DNA from: a virus
Direction: 5' to 3' (one strand)
DNA length: 33,657 nucleotides
Virus record (IMG/VR): IMGVR_UViG_3300047546_000916
Coordinates: 1 to 33,657 of that record
In this document: one piece after another, positions 29,072 to 33,657 of the stretch
How positions within the stretch are numbered: position 1 is the first letter of the stretch
Layout: each line of letters opens with the position of its first letter
Program-made: the position numbers and the translations under genes
The notes under the pieces: model-generated
The model's database searches: none
The model's input: the letters and a program-made list of their open reading frames with translations, nothing else
What the model was told of the DNA's origin: nothing

Positions 29072-29329
29072 TCAACGAAAGATGTCTATTTCCTCAGAAC
29101 TATTATCTGTTGACCCCACAGTTGCATATTTCATGTGAGTTTGATAATTTGCTCTCGCATATCTATGGATAAAAATATCAGGAATCCAGTGAGACTCTGT
29201 ATACAGGGTCTCATTTTTATTGACCAATTTTAAGAATTTTTCTACGGTGTAATTTTTATATACTCCAGTTTGGATATACCCATCATGAAGTATGATTGTG
29301 TCTTCATTTAATTGAGTCACATAAAGCAT
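29072..29329 (-). CDS. Hypothetical protein, 85 aa, minus strand
   Basis: Not recognised. MLYVTQLNEDTIILHDGYIQ, then VEKFLKLVNK and DIFIHRYARANYQTHMK; no membrane segment or signal. Last gene of the minus-strand cassette; it starts 9 bases after the M23 stop and has no clear ribosome site, so coupling is likely. Confidence 0.65.
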   Translation of the reverse strand: MLYVTQLNEDTIILHDGYIQTGVYKNYTVEKFLKLVNKNETLYTESHWIPDIFIHRYARANYQTHMKYATVGSTDNSSEEIDIFR

Positions 29330-29338
29330 AATAAAAAA

Positions 29339-29704
29339 TCAACGTGAGTAAAGTTGAAATAATAGATTAATATCTGAAGATTCAAAATGTAAATGTGGTC
29401 CAGTTGACCAAACACCAGTATTTCCACAAGTACCTATTTGTTCACCTCTCTTAAAATTTCCATTTGGTTTTACAGTATTCAAATGACTATAACGTGTGAT
29501 TAGTCCAGTTTCTTCATTTTTAAGAGTGAACACATTTCCATGTGTATGACTTCTACTACTATGTCCAATTCCATCATGAACTGCAACCACGGGTTCACCA
29601 ATCTTACATGCAACATCTACAGCAATATGATTCTGAGATACGTGTTGTGTAACTACCCCACTTAGAGGAATTACTACTGATGCCAGTAAATTGAAGATGA
29701 TCAT
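29339..29704 (-). CDS. M23 (LytM-type) peptidase, minus strand
   Basis: 121 residues. Zinc ligands are seen as H-x3-D in HIAVD (His26, Asp30) and H-x-H in PHLHFE (His104, His106), plus YSHL with His74. VVAVHDG and GNTGVWSTGPH fit the family core. A hydrophobic N-terminus (MIIFNLLASVVIPLSG) could be a signal or anchor. ATG 29704 overlaps the thermonuclease stop (ATGA); an in-frame ATG at 29713 is the alternative. Cleaves peptide bridges of peptidoglycan, in the periplasm if exported. Confidence 0.87.
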   Translation of the reverse strand: MIIFNLLASVVIPLSGVVTQHVSQNHIAVDVACKIGEPVVAVHDGIGHSSRSHTHGNVFTLKNEETGLITRYSHLNTVKPNGNFKRGEQIGTCGNTGVWSTGPHLHFESSDINLLFQLYSR

Positions 29705-30108
29705 AGTGGACACAGAGCGATTAGATCTTCTTCACCTCTCTTATGACCAGTATAACACCATGCGTATTGATTTACTAAAAGGAATTCATTCGCAGTATAT
29801 GCACTTCCTTCTTTATAAATCTTTCCCAGAAGTCTTCCATATTTATCATCACCATAAACGGTGCTTTCAAATATAAGTCGGGTAGAATCGTCTTCTGTTG
29901 TTAGGTACTCTTCTAGTTTGTCTTTAGCTCTCTTTCCATATTTTTTCACCTCTTCGTTAAGAGTGCGACATTCCGGTGCATCAACATCAAGAAGTCTAAT
30001 AATTTTTTCAAAATAAATGTTAAAGCCAAGATCGATCTTGGCTTTAACTGAGTCACCATCAATAACTTTAATTACATCAATATAGTAAACGTAACAATTA
30101 CTGATCAT
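29701..30108 (-). CDS. Thermonuclease (SNase-like), minus strand
   Basis: 135 residues. VIDGDSV and IIRLLDVDAPE match the SNase calcium and catalytic region, with GDDKYGRLLG carrying the second catalytic Arg. It degrades DNA and RNA. ATG 30108 lies inside the end of the upstream gene (ATGATCAGTAA), so coupled translation is likely; an earlier ATG at 30144 is less likely. No signal peptide. Host-genome degradation is one possible use. Confidence 0.87.
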   Translation of the reverse strand: MISNCYVYYIDVIKVIDGDSVKAKIDLGFNIYFEKIIRLLDVDAPECRTLNEEVKKYGKRAKDKLEEYLTTEDDSTRLIFESTVYGDDKYGRLLGKIYKEGSAYTANEFLLVNQYAWCYTGHKRGEEDLIALCPL

Positions 30109-30226
30109 TTTCGTTAGGTGGTTGCATTTCTTTGCTTGCCTCATATAGGATAGAGACTACCCAATATGCTGTTCCCATCATCACAAGCAACAGACCAAAT
30201 GCAACTTCCCAAGGAAAGCTTTCCAT
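30098..30226 (-). CDS. Small single-pass membrane protein, 42 aa, minus strand
   Basis: MESFPWEVAFGLLLVMMGTA begins one transmembrane segment, followed by a polar tail ending NENDQ. AGGAGT lies 7 bases before ATG 30226. Its start overlaps the upstream TAA and its end overlaps the thermonuclease start, a tight cassette. Confidence 0.72.
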   Translation of the reverse strand: MESFPWEVAFGLLLVMMGTAYWVVSILYEASKEMQPPNENDQ

Positions 30227-30399
30227 TATGCAGACTCCTTTTTATTAACCTTAACTGATGTGTTGCACGGAATGGAAACAGTATGTACATTATTTATACT
30301 TGTGTCATACAAATCAACAACACACTTGTTCGGTCCCACTTCTACAAAACCAACTATGGACAGTGCTGCAAGGGTGGTAAGGATCATTTCATTACCCAT
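30226..30399 (-). CDS. Small exported or anchored protein, 57 aa, minus strand
   Basis: A hydrophobic N-terminus (MILTTLAALSIVGFVEV, from residue 5) is followed by a domain with two Cys (NKCVVDLY and IPCNTS) that could form a disulfide in the periplasm. First gene after the divergent promoter; its stop overlaps the next start (TAATG). Function unknown. Confidence 0.68.
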   Translation of the reverse strand: MGNEMILTTLAALSIVGFVEVGPNKCVVDLYDTSINNVHTVSIPCNTSVKVNKKESA

Positions 30400-30412
30400 G
30401 AACTACCCCGAT

Positions 30413-30441
30413 ATCATAGCACTTCCTGGAACCGGATGCAA
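30413..30441 (-). promoter_or_regulatory. sigma70-like promoter of the minus-strand cassette
   Basis: On the minus strand: TTGCAT (30441-30436), 17 bases, TATGAT (30418-30413), about 14 bases before ATG 30399. Back-to-back with the plus promoter at 30460. Confidence 0.6.
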
Positions 30442-30459
30442 GTCTGTTAAAGTTAAATG

Positions 30460-30493
30460 TTGACTACTGAGTGAATATCGTGTATAATAAATA
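30460..30493 (+). promoter_or_regulatory. Composite early and late promoter of the fibre gene
   Basis: TTGACT (30460-30465), 17 bases, TATAAT (30483-30488), overlapped by late-type ATAAATA (30487-30493). The same site could be used by host-type and late sigma. Confidence 0.7.
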
Positions 30494-30519
30494 TCTAATA
30501 GTCTGTTCAGTTGTAAATA

Positions 30520-32787
30520 GTGGCACTCAAAAATCCATCAGAGTATTTTAATAAAGATGTTCCGTCTATAAGTGGAGTGGTTCAGGAGTTTGAAAAAACC
30601 CCCGAACTGAATGGGTTTTCTGATGCTTTTAGGGCATTTAAAAACAATCTGAATAAAATTGAAGCACTTTCTGATTTTGCTGAGACTCTTGATAATTATA
30701 AAATTAACATTGAAAGAGTAAATCACTTATCTTCAAATATAGAAGGTATAAGGGCAGAGATTCAAAATCTTATTAGTGAAGAGGATTTGAATCATGCTAT
30801 GTTGTCTCATCTTATTGTGGTTGAGCAAAGTATTCAAGAAGTTCAGAATAAAGTTAAAGCAATTAATGAAAAAAATCTTATAGAGATTCGTTGTGATGTC
30901 GCTAATCTTACTGAGAGCGTAAATGAGTTTCTTGAGGTTGAAGTACCCAAGTACAAAAAACTGATTGTAGAAAATGAGATTAATATTAGTTCTCGGTATG
31001 AAGAATTTGAAAATAATATAAATCAATCCATTGAGAATAGTGGCGATGTCATAGCAGAAGTATATCAAGAATTTTCGGAAACTATTAAAGAAAATATTGC
31101 TATATTTGAATCGCGAATTAGCGCATTTGAAAATAAAAATGATGAAAAATATTTTCAAATATTGAAGCAGTTCAAAGACAAACTTATTGAATTTGAACAA
31201 TTAAGTGAAAGTGTAAAATCTGACGAACAATTTCAAGAAGAACTGAGTGAGAAGGTTACTGGACTTCACCTTGAAATTGTTCGTAATGAAACTCACATTA
31301 GAGTTCAGAATAAAACACTTCAAGCAATTCAAGATGAAGTTAAGGATACTTTAAGTAAAATTAATCTTGAAGAATTTGAAGAGAAAAGTCATAAACTTGG
31401 TAATAAAATCAAATATCTTGAGGAGATGTTTGATAAATTTAGTGAGAAAGAAATTCTTAATGAAAATGTAATTGTAGAACCACCTTCTACTAATAATCAA
31501 GATCCACTTACTCCACTTGATAAAAATTATGTAACATTAGACCAACTTCAAGATCATTATCGGTTATTCATTAATCGCATTCAGCAACAACTTGCTACGT
31601 TTGGCGGTGGTGGTGAAACTCGTCTGGAGTTTCTTGATGATGTTGATAGAGATACTGCAAAACAAGATGGATATGTTCTTCAATATAATTCTAATGTAGG
31701 AAAATTTATTGGAACCAGTTATGTTCCTGGTGGTGGAGGAAATGTTGCTATTGCCATAACTAATATTCCACCATCAAATCCAGATCCAGGAAATCTCTGG
31801 TATGATTTTGATATTGGAAGAACTTTCCTTTATTATACTGACGAAGATGGTTCTCAGTGGGTTGATGCAAGTCCTTCTGGTGCTTCTGCACTTTATGCGC
31901 AGAATGCCGGTATTGCAACTAGCGTTAATGGTGGGTTCGGATCCCTAACTCAACTTAGTGTTTCCGGAATATCAACCTTAGACGGAACAAATGTATCCAA
32001 TTTAAGTGTTTCCGGTGTAGGAACTTTTTCGTCTTCTGGATTGAAGATAAGAAACCCAGCAAATACTTTTGGATACACAATTGCTGGAGGTGATATTGCT
32101 GCTGATTATGTGATTACATTACCAACAGTCACTTCAAATACCGGTATTGCAGTAACTGGTCTAGCACAAACTTGGTCTGCGACTCAGACATTTACAACTA
32201 ATATTACGTTTAGTGCTACAACTGGCACCCTAAACCTTGGCAACTCACAGACAACAGGAACATTTACTGTTGGGGGAACAAGTGGAACGGGTACAATTAC
32301 GTTAGGTCGATCCACTGCTGCACAAACAACTAATATTCAGGCAGGTGTGACCACAACGGGAACACTTAAGATGATAAATCTTGGTACTGGCGGTGCTTCT
32401 GGTTCATTTACTGATATTGAGATTGGTCCAACTTCTGGTATTGGATCTGTAGTAATTAATGCTGGTACTAATGTTGGAATTAATTCATTGTCTCCAACAT
32501 CTAAACTTGATATTGTCGGTGATGCAAAACTGACAGGTGTTATAACTGCCACGACATTTAATGGACAAATTAATGCCGGAGTTTCCACATTTGCCGGTAT
32601 TACCACAGTTACTGGACCTTCATTTTTTGCAAAGCAATCATGGGTGTCTGGAGTCTCTACCGTAACCGGTGACTGTAGAGTTGGTGTTAGTACAGCGGCT
32701 GGAATAGTTTTAACTTCTGCTAATGGAACTAAATATAGATTGCATGTAACTGATGCTGGTGTTGTAAATACTGTTCTTGTGCCATAA
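30520..32787 (+). CDS. Long coiled-coil tail-fibre-like structural protein
   Basis: 755 residues, GTG start (VALKNPSEYF), no clear ribosome site. Residues about 20-310 are a long helical coiled coil (heptads of E/K/I/L/N). A Gly-rich hinge and RLEFLDDVD...DGYVLQYNSN (about 367-395) follow, then Thr/Gly/Ser repeats (GTLNLGNSQTTGTFTVGG and similar), then ATTFNGQINAGVSTFAG. The order resembles large cyanophage fibre or virion structural proteins. It probably forms a trimer. Exact tail position is unknown. Confidence 0.8.
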   Translation: MALKNPSEYFNKDVPSISGVVQEFEKTPELNGFSDAFRAFKNNLNKIEALSDFAETLDNYKINIERVNHLSSNIEGIRAEIQNLISEEDLNHAMLSHLIVVEQSIQEVQNKVKAINEKNLIEIRCDVANLTESVNEFLEVEVPKYKKLIVENEINISSRYEEFENNINQSIENSGDVIAEVYQEFSETIKENIAIFESRISAFENKNDEKYFQILKQFKDKLIEFEQLSESVKSDEQFQEELSEKVTGLHLEIVRNETHIRVQNKTLQAIQDEVKDTLSKINLEEFEEKSHKLGNKIKYLEEMFDKFSEKEILNENVIVEPPSTNNQDPLTPLDKNYVTLDQLQDHYRLFINRIQQQLATFGGGGETRLEFLDDVDRDTAKQDGYVLQYNSNVGKFIGTSYVPGGGGNVAIAITNIPPSNPDPGNLWYDFDIGRTFLYYTDEDGSQWVDASPSGASALYAQNAGIATSVNGGFGSLTQLSVSGISTLDGTNVSNLSVSGVGTFSSSGLKIRNPANTFGYTIAGGDIAADYVITLPTVTSNTGIAVTGLAQTWSATQTFTTNITFSATTGTLNLGNSQTTGTFTVGGTSGTGTITLGRSTAAQTTNIQAGVTTTGTLKMINLGTGGASGSFTDIEIGPTSGIGSVVINAGTNVGINSLSPTSKLDIVGDAKLTGVITATTFNGQINAGVSTFAGITTVTGPSFFAKQSWVSGVSTVTGDCRVGVSTAAGIVLTSANGTKYRLHVTDAGVVNTVLVP

Positions 32788-32793
32788 ACTAAA

Positions 32794-32800
32794 ATAAATA
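32794..32800 (+). promoter_or_regulatory. T4-type late promoter (ATAAATA)
   Basis: ATAAATA 21 bases before the ATG of the collagen-like gene and 6 bases after the stop of the fibre gene. Confidence 0.6.
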
Positions 32801-32821
32801 AGTAGGTATTAGATTTAAATA

Positions 32822-33657
32822 ATGGCCATAAATTTCCCCAATTCTCCAACATTAAATCAAATATTTACATCTGGTACCAATACCTATGTGTGGAATGGTA
32901 ATCAGTGGGTGGGATATGCTGGTGATGTTGTTGGTGTTACTGGTGCTACAGGACCCACAGGAATCCAAGGTGCAACTGGAGCAGGAGTTGATGGCGTTAC
33001 TGGTGTTACTGGCGCTACTGGTGTTACAGGACCTACAGGAATTCAAGGTGCCACGGGAGCAGGTGTTCAGGGAGTTACTGGTGCCACCGGTGTTCAAGGT
33101 GCCACGGGTGTTATAGGTATTACTGGTGCCACGGGTATAGGATCTACGGGGGCCACGGGAGTCCAAGGTGTCACAGGTGCCACCGGAATCCAAGGTGCAA
33201 CTGGAGCAGGAGTTGATGGTGTCACAGGGGCCACCGGTGTTCAAGGTGCCACGGGTGTTATAGGTATTACTGGCGCAACAGGTATAGGATCTACAGGTGC
33301 CACAGGTGTTCAGGGTGTTAGTGGTGTAACTGGACCCACAGGAATCCAAGGTGCAACTGGAGCAGGAGTTGATGGTGTTACTGGTGCCACGGGAGTTACT
33401 GGTGCAACTGGTGTAACTGGTGCAACAGGTATAGGATCTACAGGGGCCACAGGAGTCCAAGGTGTTACTGGTGTTAGTGGTGTTACAGGACCTACTGGTG
33501 CCACGGGTGTCATAGGTGTTACTGGGGCCACAGGCATAGGATCTACAGGTGCCACAGGTGTTCAGGGAATTGATGGTGTCACAGGACCTACTGGAGCCAC
33601 GGGTGCTCAGGGTGTCACAGGACCTACTGGAGCGACTGGCGTTATAGGTATTACTGG
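32822..33657 (+). CDS. Collagen-like fibre protein, partial (runs off the window)
   Basis: At least 278 residues in frame with no stop by the end. The N-terminus has [14 protein letters not shown] and YVWNGNQW, a common phage fibre lead-in. Then G-X-Y triplets dominate, mostly G-[AVI]-T with Pro in some X positions. Modules of about 49 residues repeat imperfectly, with near-identical DNA (see 33085 and 33232). Such domains form triple-helical rods. Thr-rich Y positions could carry glycans. Late promoter just upstream. Confidence 0.88.
   Translation, partial: MAINFPNSPTLNQIFTSGTNTYVWNGNQWVGYAGDVVGVTGATGPTGIQGATGAGVDGVTGVTGATGVTGPTGIQGATGAGVQGVTGATGVQGATGVIGITGATGIGSTGATGVQGVTGATGIQGATGAGVDGVTGATGVQGATGVIGITGATGIGSTGATGVQGVSGVTGPTGIQGATGAGVDGVTGATGVTGATGVTGATGIGSTGATGVQGVTGVSGVTGPTGATGVIGVTGATGIGSTGATGVQGIDGVTGPTGATGAQGVTGPTGATGVIGIT
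33083..33375 (+). repeat. About 147-base imperfect tandem repeats
   Basis: The block beginning gccaccggtgttcaaggtg recurs roughly 147 bases later (near 33085 and 33231) with few differences, followed each time by gttataggtattactgg and ataggatctac. Collagen-like coding repeats prone to slippage. Confidence 0.7.

Noticed and set aside
32852-33460. Long minus-strand Cys/Ser/Thr-rich frame
   Set aside because: It mirrors the collagen-like repeat codons; its composition is a by-product of the GGT-GCC-ACN pattern.
33083-33657. CRISPR-like array
   Set aside because: The repeats are coding, in frame, of collagen triplet type and without unique spacers.

Overview
This window looks like part of a T4-type cyanomyovirus, a lytic phage of picocyanobacteria. 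The grounds are AT-rich tightly packed genes with overlapping starts and stops, repeated T4-type late promoters ((T)ATAAATA), strong sigma70-like early promoters (TTGACA-17-TATAAT), a large tRNA array, cyanobacterial auxiliary metabolic genes (6-phosphogluconate dehydrogenase, S-adenosylhomocysteine hydrolase) and phage lysis and fibre genes. The exact phage could not be identified by reading alone.

Layout. (1) Bases 1-7820: 29 assignable tRNA genes for 19 amino acids (all but Lys) plus tRNA-like remnants. They are interleaved with four HNH nuclease genes, small hypothetical genes, gnd and a Phd-like antitoxin gene. All four Leu tRNAs have a short variable arm. A Val and an Asn tRNA share non-canonical D- and T-loops. 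Three HNH genes have a late promoter placed between the arms of an inverted repeat, like T4 genes silenced by hairpins early in infection. (2) 7866-9964: the last HNH gene, small hypothetical genes and a GDP-mannose-hydrolase-like Nudix gene. (3) 10027-10353: two small minus-strand genes. (4) 10441-25429: one 19-gene co-directional operon behind a consensus promoter, encoding nucleotide-sugar enzymes, glycosyltransferases and methyltransferases. (5) 25518-27416: an exported putative outer-membrane beta-barrel protein and ahcY. (6) 27438-29068: C39-like peptidase, GH24 lysozyme and two small genes. (7) 30399-29072, minus strand: two small membrane or exported proteins, a thermonuclease, an M23 peptidase and an unknown, under a divergent promoter. 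(8) 30520-33657: a long coiled-coil fibre protein and the start of a collagen-like G-X-T repeat protein that runs off the window.

How the genes fit together. The sugar operon can turn GDP-mannose into GDP-4-keto-6-deoxymannose (gmd), probably GDP-fucose (18162 gene), and GDP-galactose or gulose (GME-like epimerase). It also encodes two GT11 alpha-1,2-fucosyltransferase-like proteins and a GT6 (ABO blood-group-type) transferase. GT11 products are the acceptors that ABO-type GT6 enzymes use, so a phage-encoded histo-blood-group-like glycan is the most striking hypothesis here. Two methyltransferases in the operon generate SAH, which AhcY would clear. Whether the glycan decorates the virion or remodels the host surface cannot be told from sequence.
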